From: Entomomonas sp. E2T0
GTDB lineage: Bacteria; Pseudomonadota; Gammaproteobacteria; Pseudomonadales; Pseudomonadaceae
Length of the DNA: 64,000 nt
Direction of reading: 5' to 3'
Assembly (NCBI RefSeq): GCF_025985425.1
Contig: NZ_CP094972.1
Span: 2,666,001-2,730,000 of the forward strand
The position numbers and the translations under genes are program-made. Below, piece by piece: positions 57,989 to 64,000 of this stretch. The notes under the pieces were generated by a model. That model ran no database searches. It had not been told where the DNA came from and saw only the letters and a program-made list of their open reading frames with translations. How positions within the stretch are numbered: position 1 is the first letter of the stretch; each line of letters starts with the position of its first letter.

Positions 57989-58069
57989 ATTTAACTCCAA
58001 TAAATAAAATAAATAGATATTGGAGAAACACGAGTCCCAGTATTGAGGAAATGTATTTCCCCAATTGGG
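57989..58069 (-). promoter_or_regulatory. Two-hairpin leader N (DUF3275 gene)
   Basis: Hairpin one is based on CCCAATTGGGGAAAT with ATTTCC and CTGGG opposite. Hairpin two is a perfect 8-bp CTCCAATA / TATTGGAG covering the ribosome-binding site. The structured element at 58120 precedes it. Confidence 0.75.
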
Positions 58070-58119
58070 TGAATTGATCTTCTGTTAACACTGTTAACAG
58101 TAATAGAATTTGTATGTAT

Positions 58120-58259
58120 AAAGCACACATTACTAAAATTAGTAACCGTCGATGCTACCGTGCGCTTTTATCGACTTTGCGGATAGACCATACAATCTAG
58201 TCAAATTGTACTGAGTCTCAAAGGTCTTTGACTCACTGGGCAGTGTCATCAACGATGAC
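58120..58259 (-). ncRNA. Duplicated structured RNA element, copy 1
   Basis: These 140 bases are nearly identical to 59786-59927. In plus-strand letters, stems are TTACTAA / TTAGTAA, GTCGAT / ATCGAC, TACAAT / ATTGTA, GAGT..CAAAG / CTTTG ACTC and GTCATC / GATGAC with an AAC loop. Differences from copy 2 fall mainly in loops or as paired changes. A promoter at 58273-58301 reads leftward into it, and the DUF3275 leader follows about 50 bases later. It could be a 5' operon leader or an independent small RNA. No known family is recognised. Confidence 0.65.
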
Positions 58260-58272
58260 GCTGTGAAACTTT

Positions 58273-58301
58273 ATTCTTATCTAAATATCTAGTTGTGTCA
58301 A
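58273..58301 (-). promoter_or_regulatory. Promoter reading into structured element copy 1
   Basis: On the minus strand there is a perfect TTGACA (58296-58301), a 17-base spacer and AAGAAT (58273-58278). The expected start is near 58266, directly before the first stem of the element. Confidence 0.7.
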
Positions 58302-58346
58302 TAGCTTTAAGTTAACTTTAAGAGCTAAAGCTGCATCAAGTAATAT

Positions 58347-58371
58347 TAAAAAAGCCGATCAAATGATCGGC
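58347..58371 (-). terminator. Rho-independent terminator of the leftward genes 58862-58411
   Basis: On the minus strand a stem GCCGATCA / TGATCGGC is followed by TTTTTT. It ends the preceding transcript and separates it from the promoter at 58273-58301. Confidence 0.9.
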
Positions 58372-58410
58372 TATAGGTTTGATTACTATCGAATAACAAT
58401 TAATAACAAT

Positions 58411-58779
58411 TTAAACATCCAAATATAGATTGCTTGGTTTTAAACCTTTGGCTGTCAATTGTTCATAATGTTCTTTTAAGATTTTATCTAATGCAATAGG
58501 TTTTAGATTTTCTTCTTGCCACTTATCTAATTTAACTTTATGAAGCCTTACCATTGCAGGTATATCATAAATATCTTGATTGATAACCACTGGTGAAAAT
58601 TGCCTTACTCTCCTTTTAGAAGGTGTTGGCTTTTTCTCTACCTGGTCACTACCTAAAGTTATTTCATTAAGTGCAGCACTATTTCCTACTGCTACATATT
58701 TAACGCCCATCATTAGTGCTAACATGAAACGTTTTACTAATAACATTAATGTTTGTACATCATTACTGGTAATTCTCAT
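58411..58779 (-). CDS. Small ICE protein, unknown
   Basis: This 122-residue protein starts at 58779 (MRITSNDVQTLMLLVKRFML) after GGAG; a longer frame would run through the leader and is rejected. The N-terminal helix is hydrophobic (LMLLVKRFMLALMMGVKYVA); then comes a basic SKRRVRQFSP stretch and a helical C-terminus ending GLKPSNLYLDV. No family is recognised. Leader O and the terminator downstream support it as a real gene. Confidence 0.65.
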   Translation of the reverse strand: MRITSNDVQTLMLLVKRFMLALMMGVKYVAVGNSAALNEITLGSDQVEKKPTPSKRRVRQFSPVVINQDIYDIPAMVRLHKVKLDKWQEENLKPIALDKILKEHYEQLTAKGLKPSNLYLDV

Positions 58780-58847
58780 GGTGTTTCTCCATTTAATTAA
58801 ATAAAAGGGAAACACCACTCCCATAGGGAAAGTATTTCCCTTATGGG
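58780..58847 (-). promoter_or_regulatory. Two-hairpin leader O
   Basis: Hairpin one is CCCATAAGGGAAA / TTTCCCTATGGG. Hairpin two is GGTGTTTC / GAAACACC ending at the ATG, with GGAG inside. The anti-SD strand GTGTTTCCCTT can also pair with AAGGGAAATAC in hairpin one. Confidence 0.8.
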
Positions 58848-58861
58848 TAAGTAATTGCAAA

Positions 58862-59167
58862 TTAGCAATTTTCTTTTTTATGCTTTGTCTCTGGTTTAAC
58901 TTGTACTAGTCCTTGCATTGCTAAAAAGTCATCTTTTGTAAAATTATCAGGTAATATAAAAATACCCTCTGAACACTCCAGAAACTTTTTACCTTTTATT
59001 TGAGATTTAGGTTCATCTGCAAATATTTCACACTGGATAGCACAAATCCTTCTAAACGAAGCATCTAATCTTTCTCGCTCCTCATCACTAAATAATCGTT
59101 TTTTAGTCCTAAAAACACTTAGCAATAAATGTTTGATAAAAAGATAAATAGAATTAATTACTTTCAT
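58862..59167 (-). CDS. Small ICE protein, unknown
   Basis: This 101-residue protein begins MKVINSIYLFIKHLLLSVFR, a possible amphipathic membrane-associated helix. A charged segment follows (KKRLFSDEERERLDASFRRI), then CAIQCEIFADEP, and it ends KPETKHKKENC. No family is recognised. AGAGGAAA lies before the start, inside leader P. Confidence 0.6.
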   Translation of the reverse strand: MKVINSIYLFIKHLLLSVFRTKKRLFSDEERERLDASFRRICAIQCEIFADEPKSQIKGKKFLECSEGIFILPDNFTKDDFLAMQGLVQVKPETKHKKENC

Positions 59168-59233
59168 GGTATTTCCTCTTTAAAAACTTAAGGAAATACC
59201 ACTCCCATAAAGGAAAAGTATTCCCCTTATGGG
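59168..59233 (-). promoter_or_regulatory. Two-hairpin leader P
   Basis: Hairpin one is CCCATAAGGGGAA / TTTTCCTTTATGGG. Hairpin two is a 10-bp GGTATTTCCT / AGGAAATACC ending at the ATG at 59167. Compared with leader O, GTGTTTC/GAAACAC has become GTATTTC/GAAATAC, a compensatory change. Confidence 0.8.
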
Positions 59234-59249
59234 TTAAAATTTATGGTCA

Positions 59250-59555
59250 TTATTTCACTTCAGAAAAGTCAGTTAATACTGACAGTGAATTAAAATAATG
59301 TCGTTGAATCTTGTAACCAAGTTCATTGACATGAGTACCATAAATTATTTTCTCACTTTTAAACTGCCAATCTTCGTCACCTAAAATGTCCCTTGCCATT
59401 TGACAAGTAATCGCATCAGTAAAAGTAATGGTTATTTGGTTATCATTGATATAATGACAAACCACATTACAGATAATGATGCTTATCTTTATAGGTTCAA
59501 CTTGATTAGCAGTTGCCCTACAATCATTAAATTGCAGTGTATAAGCGTTATCCAT
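59250..59555 (-). CDS. ICE small beta-protein family, member 5
   Basis: This 101-residue protein starts at 59555 (MDNAYTLQFNDCRATANQVE) after CGGAG. It shares the small-family pattern ISIIICNVVCHYIND, ITITFTDAITCQMARDILGD plus EDW, and YKIQRHYFNSLSVL. It lies apart from the other four members at 52.3-53.6 kb. Function unknown. Confidence 0.62.
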   Translation of the reverse strand: MDNAYTLQFNDCRATANQVEPIKISIIICNVVCHYINDNQITITFTDAITCQMARDILGDEDWQFKSEKIIYGTHVNELGYKIQRHYFNSLSVLTDFSEVK

Positions 59556-59627
59556 TTGTTTCTCCGATATAAACGGAGAAACACTCACCGCTTAACAGGG
59601 AAAGTATTTCCCCGTCTAGGTGGGTGG
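59556..59627 (-). promoter_or_regulatory. Two-hairpin leader Q
   Basis: Hairpin one has the core CGGGGAAA / TTTCCCTG. Hairpin two is a perfect 9-bp GTTTCTCCG / CGGAGAAAC with a 7-base loop over the ribosome-binding site. Confidence 0.8.
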
Positions 59628-59710
59628 ATAATTGATTGAATAATTTAGATAATAATATACAGCTTTATATCTAATAAATTGTTAGTGTGTCTGCATCATA
59701 ATGCTGACAT

Positions 59711-59766
59711 AATTTGCCTCCTATGTAATACATGGGAGGTGCCCTAGTGGGAACGCTCCCATAGGG
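59711..59766 (-). promoter_or_regulatory. Orphan two-hairpin leader R
   Basis: Hairpin one is CCCTATGGGAG / CCCACTAGGG. Hairpin two is CCTCC.ATGT / ACAT.GGAGG. The ATG that follows (59710) opens a frame of only four codons (ATG TCA GCA TTA TGA), so no protein gene remains. Confidence 0.65.
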
Positions 59767-59785
59767 TTATAAATTGACAATTTAG

Positions 59786-59927
59786 AAAGCACACATTACT
59801 AATATTTAGTAACCGTCGATGCTACCGTGCGCTTATATCGACTTTGCGGATAGACCATACAATCTAGTCAAATTGTACTGAGCTTTAAAGGTCTTTAGCT
59901 CACTGGGTAGGTACTAGTAACACTAGT
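59786..59927 (-). ncRNA. Duplicated structured RNA element, copy 2
   Basis: This second copy matches 58120-58259. The two stems that differ keep pairing: GAGC / GCTC with TAAAG / CTTTA in place of GAGT / ACTC with CAAAG / CTTTG, and ACTAGT / ACTAGT in place of GTCATC / GATGAC, with the AAC loop (plus-strand letters) kept. Its promoter lies at 59943-59970 and orphan leader R follows about 20 bases after. Strand choice rests on these promoters. Confidence 0.65.
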
Positions 59928-59942
59928 AATCCATAACTATTT

Positions 59943-59970
59943 AATATAATCAAATATATTGTTATGTCAA
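59943..59970 (-). promoter_or_regulatory. Promoter reading into structured element copy 2
   Basis: On the minus strand there is TTGACA (59965-59970), a 16-base spacer and TATATT (59943-59948). The predicted start is near 59936, just before the ACTAGT stem. Confidence 0.7.
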
Positions 59971-60165
59971 TGTTTTTCTAATCTCTATTGCTAAAATCTG
60001 CTATTTATATTTTCTCCACATCAGAGTTTCTATACTCTCATTTATCACCATGAACGAATCTATTACTAATAGATTCGTTACAAAATCAAGCCAAAAGTTT
60101 TTGCTGAAAACACTTTATTATTCTACTTAATAGTGGTATAAATAATTCAAACAGTAATTTAATTC
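59971..60165. other. Intergenic region before the DUF3742 gene
   Basis: This AT-rich stretch has no recognisable gene. A palindromic ATGAACGAATCTATTACT / AATAGATTCGTT region is at about 60050-60072. It presumably holds the promoter of the rightward gene at 60166, but no convincing hexamer pair was found. Confidence 0.4.
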
Positions 60166-60522
60166 ATGGTACAAACAATGACTACTCAAACCAGACCAAC
60201 AATATTTCAAAGGACTCGCAGAGTGCTTGGTCGTGGTTATGAACTAATTACGATTCAAGAACTGAAAATTGCTAGAGCTTTACAAAATAAAATACCTTGT
60301 GGTTATATTTTAACTCGTATTTTAGGTCTACTATTTAAACTAGCACTGATTGTTTTTTTAGTATTTATAGGTAGTTGGATATTATTTGGAGTTCTAGCTA
60401 TCATGGCATTTTGGTTTTCTGATAGTAAGACTTCACAACAAATACTAGAAGAAACTATTGGCTCATCAGAACATCACCATAAATATCCTTGGCGATATGA
60501 TGAGGATGGTAATTACAAATAA
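60166..60522 (+). CDS. DUF3742-family ICE membrane protein
   Basis: This 118-residue protein begins MVQTMTTQTRPTIFQRTRRV, with an N-terminal amphipathic region, a strong membrane helix or hairpin (LLFKLALIVFLVFIGSWILF, GVLAIMAFWF) and a C-terminus HHKYPWRYDEDGNYK. This matches DUF3742 proteins, which accompany TraG-N genes in genomic-island ICEs. It is the only rightward gene in the backbone part and converges on traG, sharing a terminator. An ATG at 60178 is an alternative start. Confidence 0.78.
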   Translation: MVQTMTTQTRPTIFQRTRRVLGRGYELITIQELKIARALQNKIPCGYILTRILGLLFKLALIVFLVFIGSWILFGVLAIMAFWFSDSKTSQQILEETIGSSEHHHKYPWRYDEDGNYK

Positions 60523-60525
60523 ACT

Positions 60526-60551
60526 AAAAGGCTGATTATTCAGCCTTTTTT
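60526..60551. terminator. Bidirectional terminator between DUF3742 gene and traG
   Basis: An AAAAGGCTGA / TCAGCCTTTT stem is flanked by A and T tracts between the convergent stops. Confidence 0.9.
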
Positions 60552-60552
60552 A

Positions 60553-62124
60553 TTAACCTGGTTTTCCTTTAGCTGCTGCTTTTATTGCTCCTTCTACTAT
60601 TTGTTTTGTGGTGTTTGCACCAGTAGCTGCTGCTGCACCTGATCCTGCTGTTCCCTTCTCTAATAAACCACTTATTGCTCCTCCAACATGATAACCAGCC
60701 CAAGCCATTGTAGAAACAAAAAACATGGGTAATATTAAAAACATTGCACCATTTACATAATCCATTACTTGAGATTGTACAGTACCATCTGAAACGATTG
60801 AGACAGGTAAAAAATAGCCTTTTGCCATTGATCCCCAACTTTCATTTTTATATAAAGCACTTAATAAAGATGAATCAGCCCATCGAGCTAATTCCCACCA
60901 AAAGGTCATAAAATGCAAAGTAAACATCCCAAAAGTTATTGTAAAGACAGTTTTCAAATTATAGGTACTGATTACCATTAAAATAGGCAAGGTAATAATA
61001 AGAGCCATAATTAAAAAAGCCTGTACCATCGGTAATGCAGTTCTAATAGCATTCATCTTAGGATAAAATTGTGCTTTTTCTGCAAATAATCCCACATTAC
61101 TGACAGTATTGTTAATGCCATGACCAACATTATTAGCAATAGAAGGTCTACCACTTGCACCATATCCTTGAAATATTTCACCTGTAGATAAGGCTTTTTT
61201 CTGGTGTTCTGGACTCACCAGTTGACGTAATGTAGCATCTTCAACCTCTTTACTACTGGACCATGTAATCCAACCCTTTAAGCGAGTTAATAAGGTAGGG
61301 TCTACTGCATTTACTAAACGATCACGAAGCCCAATTGATGAGTCAGACCACCATTGTTTGCATGTTGGATAACCTCCCCCATTAGCGGTACGTGCACGTG
61401 CTGTATCTCTGGCTTCATTCCAAGGCCAATTCTTACGCGGTAATTTAGAATAAGCATTGTCATAATAGCCAGGTGTATTAAGTAGGTAGTCAGATCCTAT
61501 CCATTTCACATCATAGGCTTGTGCATCCGTTAAAGAAGGTTTGTTATTGAAAAGCCTAGCTCTAGCAAGACCATAACAATCGTTGGTAAAGTCATAAACT
61601 TCTTGCAGTAAGATTGGATCTTCAATACGTGTTGTATCAACTTCCATTGATATTTGCCTAATATCAGGAGCACAAGGAATAGACGCTGTAGCTGCTGAAG
61701 TAATTCCTTTGCTAATTGCATGAATGAGCCACCACCATATAGGCACACTAGCCGACTGATCACCTATTGTTTCAAAACTAGTGGCATAGCCTGTTTTACT
61801 AGGTTCAGGTACACTCACTCCACAGGTAGTACTCCGACTTGAGTCAAATTTCATGTGTTCTAGTGAGATATTAAGCATCGGAATACAACAAAATAAGATC
61901 ACCACATAGGCAGTAAAAAGTTTATTTTCAACCCTTGCTAAAGCTAATGCTCCTTTGTTACCTTCGTCTGCCCCTTCACCTCGTGCTGTAATCCATTCGT
62001 TGATAATAATGGAAATAAGTGGAATAGCAAATAAACCTGTTGCTACTAATGTATTCCAAATACTGTTGTTGATAATCCAAGCTAATAAGGTTAGGTAGTA
62101 TTCTAAAAAACTATTAGTAGTCAT
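60553..62124 (-). CDS. traG: TraG N-terminal-domain conjugation protein
   Basis: This 523-residue protein belongs to the TraG_N group of genomic-island type IV secretion. Membrane helices lie near 35-50 (IPLISIIINEWI), 75-90, and in the C-terminal third (VQAFLIMALIITLPILMVIS; LKTVFTITFGMFTLHFMTFW; AMFLILPMFFVSTMAWAGYH). A long periplasmic region contains Cys residues. The end is Gly/Ala-rich (KGTAGSGAAAATGANTTK). It acts in mating-pair stabilisation in F-like systems. It overlaps the upstream gene by 11 bases. Confidence 0.87.
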   Translation of the reverse strand: MTTNSFLEYYLTLLAWIINNSIWNTLVATGLFAIPLISIIINEWITARGEGADEGNKGALALARVENKLFTAYVVILFCCIPMLNISLEHMKFDSSRSTTCGVSVPEPSKTGYATSFETIGDQSASVPIWWWLIHAISKGITSAATASIPCAPDIRQISMEVDTTRIEDPILLQEVYDFTNDCYGLARARLFNNKPSLTDAQAYDVKWIGSDYLLNTPGYYDNAYSKLPRKNWPWNEARDTARARTANGGGYPTCKQWWSDSSIGLRDRLVNAVDPTLLTRLKGWITWSSSKEVEDATLRQLVSPEHQKKALSTGEIFQGYGASGRPSIANNVGHGINNTVSNVGLFAEKAQFYPKMNAIRTALPMVQAFLIMALIITLPILMVISTYNLKTVFTITFGMFTLHFMTFWWELARWADSSLLSALYKNESWGSMAKGYFLPVSIVSDGTVQSQVMDYVNGAMFLILPMFFVSTMAWAGYHVGGAISGLLEKGTAGSGAAAATGANTTKQIVEGAIKAAAKGKPG

Positions 62125-62458
62125 TGATCATTCCCCATAGTTTTGAGCCTTCTACTAGGACGATCATGATTACAGCTAACCAACCTAACTTGTGCATTTT
62201 CTCAACACCTTCTTGGTTATTTTTTCTATGATAGATTTTTATGGTGGCATACCAGAAATACCCCACCACTATATAGATGACTAGTCGCCAAATAAGAAAG
62301 TACCAAGCAGCATTATTGAGTACTGTTTGCCATTGTTGAATACCACCCGATAATAAGGTACCTATTGATGAGATTAATAGGGCTGTTATTAGCATTAATA
62401 GGCAGAGGCCTGACACACTGGTTAGTATTTTCTTGGAGTATTGCCAGAATTTATTCAT
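62114..62458 (-). CDS. Small ICE membrane protein between the PFL_4711-type gene and traG
   Basis: This 114-residue protein starts at 62458 (MNKFWQYSKKILTSVSGLCL); the longer frame lies inside the upstream gene. Three membrane helices are likely: LCLLMLITALLISSIGTLL, WYFLIWRLVIYIVVGYFWYA and LGWLAVIMIVLVEGSKLWGM. Position and topology match the small hypothetical gene found here in related ICEs. Its start overlaps the end of the upstream gene by 8 bases. Confidence 0.75.
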   Translation of the reverse strand: MNKFWQYSKKILTSVSGLCLLMLITALLISSIGTLLSGGIQQWQTVLNNAAWYFLIWRLVIYIVVGYFWYATIKIYHRKNNQEGVEKMHKLGWLAVIMIVLVEGSKLWGMINDY

Positions 62459-63860
62459 CGATACCACCTGTTGATTGTTGTGTCGTATTGAGTTTATTGA
62501 AACGATCTTTATCTGGATCTGCTGCTTCAATAGATCTTGAGGTGGCTGCATTGTAAGCTTGACGCTCTAGTACCATGCGAGCAGTGTTATTAGCTAGGGT
62601 TTGTCTTAAATCTAGCTCCATTTTGATGATTTCCATTTCATCTTTGAGGTGTTTGATATTGTTGGCTACCGCAATGGAAACAGGTTTCATTTCTTCTATA
62701 CGTGGATTTTTTGACCCTGCTTGCATTAAACGTAATAGCATAAAGGCTTTTTCTAAAACAGAGGATAACGCTGTTTCTGAAGCTATACGTTGTGCAAGGA
62801 TACCTTGATCAGGATCGTCTTTTAAGGCCTCTATCACGCCACGTGTCACTGGTAACATATCACTGGATACTTCTTTTAGGTTTTCAGGGGTAATGGGTTT
62901 AGCACCTGATAACAATTCTTGCATAAGTTCCAAACGTTTCTCATATTCTTCTTGTACCAGTGGTGTCAATCCTACCCCACCTGTTGAGTCAGAAGTTTTA
63001 CATCCTTCAGTACGACAGGTTTGTCGTTCAGACTCTCCTACTACACGTTGAGCAAATTCTGTAGCTTCTTCAGGAGATTTCCACATCGTACAAGCAGCAC
63101 CTCCTTTGCAATCACCTGTGCTAATAGAGGAGGTATCGCCTTCATCACGGTTATTAATAGCGTTATAACCTGCTTTGACGCTATCCGCAGTAATTTTAAT
63201 AGGTTCTTGGTTGACCCCACCTGCTGCCATTCCTCCTAACCATGCCATACCATTTTGTCCTAAATTTTCTTCTAGGCCTTTCATAGCTGATACTGCGTCA
63301 ACACCAGAGCCATCACCCAATGCTCCTGTAACTGCTCCATCTGCTGCACCTAACATATCTTGCATAGCTTGACCATCTGAGACAGCTCCAAAGGCAGCAC
63401 TAGTGACTACATCTGCTAGTTTGGCAGACATGGCTTGGCAAGCTAGTTTTGATTTATCAAAATCTAATCTGCCTTGCAGTACACCATTGCTTAGTAGTTC
63501 ATAAAGACCAGGATTAGCACGTTGGATTAACATCGCAGGTAGGCTTTGTACTGCCCCTGTTGCAGAGTCAACAACTTCGCCCATTAGTTGTTGAAAGCCA
63601 TTAGTTATTCCATTAAGTTGGTTTTGTACAGTGGCCATCATATCCATGTTTCCGCAGATAAGATTGGAGTTCCACTCTAAACCTAGACCAATAGTATTTG
63701 GTTTGGTATAAGTAAGTGGTACACCTGAAGCATTACCACCACCTATACTGTACATAACATAATCTTCTACTACCTCTCCTGAAGTAGTAACACTGTAGTC
63801 TTTGGCTATGGATGTGCTAGCCATTGAAGCAATCAATAAAGCTAATAATGTTTTTTTCAT
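62451..63860 (-). CDS. ICE conjugation protein, PFL_4711 family (TIGR03755)
   Basis: This 469-residue exported protein has signal peptide MKKTLLALLIASMASTSIA. The mature region contains YSIGGGNASGVPLTYTKPNT, LGLGLEWNSNLICGNMDMMA and ALPAML-like segments, followed by a long helical C-terminus (EIIKMELDLRQTLANNTARM). This is the pattern of TIGR03755, found beside traG in genomic-island T4SS clusters. AAAGGA precedes the ATG at 63860; a GTG one codon earlier is not preferred. Confidence 0.88.
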   Translation of the reverse strand: MKKTLLALLIASMASTSIAKDYSVTTSGEVVEDYVMYSIGGGNASGVPLTYTKPNTIGLGLEWNSNLICGNMDMMATVQNQLNGITNGFQQLMGEVVDSATGAVQSLPAMLIQRANPGLYELLSNGVLQGRLDFDKSKLACQAMSAKLADVVTSAAFGAVSDGQAMQDMLGAADGAVTGALGDGSGVDAVSAMKGLEENLGQNGMAWLGGMAAGGVNQEPIKITADSVKAGYNAINNRDEGDTSSISTGDCKGGAACTMWKSPEEATEFAQRVVGESERQTCRTEGCKTSDSTGGVGLTPLVQEEYEKRLELMQELLSGAKPITPENLKEVSSDMLPVTRGVIEALKDDPDQGILAQRIASETALSSVLEKAFMLLRLMQAGSKNPRIEEMKPVSIAVANNIKHLKDEMEIIKMELDLRQTLANNTARMVLERQAYNAATSRSIEAADPDKDRFNKLNTTQQSTGGIDE

Positions 63861-63886
63861 CACTATTCCTTTTAATATTGGGAGGT

Positions 63887-64000
63887 TTAATTACCTATTG
63901 AGCCTAAGAAAATATCGCCTACTTTTTTACAACAACGGTAAGGTCGCCATAGAGCAAAAACATAAGCATCATTGGCACTACGTGTTGTCATTTCGGTATT
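63887..64000 (-). CDS. ICE conjugation protein, PFL_4710 family (TIGR03756), C-terminal end
   Basis: The last 37 codons of a gene enter from the right edge: RSANDAYVFALWRPYRCCKK then VGDIFLGSIGN and stop. The WRPYxCC and FLGS endings are those of TIGR03756 as I recall it, whose gene normally stands immediately before the TIGR03755 gene. Only the end is visible. Confidence 0.7.
   Translation of the reverse strand, partial: NTEMTTRSANDAYVFALWRPYRCCKKVGDIFLGSIGN

Noticed and set aside
46289-59766. Repeated palindromic sequences resembling a CRISPR array or REP/BIME elements
   Set aside because: The repeats are not identical, have no spacers, and each lies just before a start codon on one strand with gene-specific arms. 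They behave as leaders, not arrays or dispersed REP copies.

Overview
The window comes from an AT-rich gammaproteobacterium with Pseudomonas-like gene content: a MuxABC/MdtABC-OpmB efflux operon, hisZ directly followed by purA, hldE, panB, metE, tcyP and a soluble-type RnfB. A low-GC member of the Pseudomonadales, such as an insect-gut lineage like Entomomonas, would fit. That placement is inference from gene content; there is no rRNA here to test it.

From 1 to about 31.0 kb is chromosome. It holds a leftward four-gene RND efflux operon, divergent from a rightward marR-emrA-emrB operon. After these come a YceK-like lipoprotein, rnfB, hldE, hisZ and purA. An MHS-family transporter is broken by an in-frame stop. 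Then come panB, a periplasmic cyclophilin, a membrane-anchored beta-propeller protein, metE, tcyP, a lipoprotein, a PduO-type adenosyltransferase, a sensor histidine kinase and azlCD. A tRNA-Lys(CTT) at 31.0 kb closes this part.

From the tRNA to the right edge is one end of an integrative and conjugative element (ICE) of the genomic-island (PFGI-1/ICEclc, MPF-G) type, probably integrated at the tRNA 3' end. It begins with two paralogous tyrosine recombinases in tandem and a MobH/TraI relaxase. A cargo block follows: an HEPN-like protein, umuDC, and a VgrG islet with a split vgrG, a frameshifted adaptor-like gene, a candidate M15-like peptidase effector and a secreted candidate immunity protein. 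An endonuclease I-type nuclease follows. From 45 to 59.6 kb runs a leftward backbone of mostly uncharacterised genes: six tandem paralogs of about 230-250 aa, an SNF2-like helicase, an NPPY methyltransferase (DUF6094-like), several small paralog families and DUF3275. DUF3742, TraG-N and the PFL_4711/PFL_4710-type conjugation genes fill the right edge. The rest of the ICE lies outside the window.

The most unusual signal is RNA-level and confined to 45-60 kb. Nearly every backbone gene or gene pair has its own 5' leader with two stem-loops. The first is built on CCCA...TGGG arms. In most leaders the second pairs an anti-Shine-Dalgarno strand with the ribosome-binding site. Stem sequences differ from gene to gene but pairing is kept, and the anti-SD strand can alternatively pair with the 5' arm of the first hairpin. 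This looks like a repeated translational switch. In addition, a structured element of about 140 nt occurs twice (58120-58259 and 59786-59927). Its stems carry compensatory changes, and each copy lies just downstream of a TTGACA-type promoter and just upstream of a leader. No CRISPR array or complete insertion sequence was seen.
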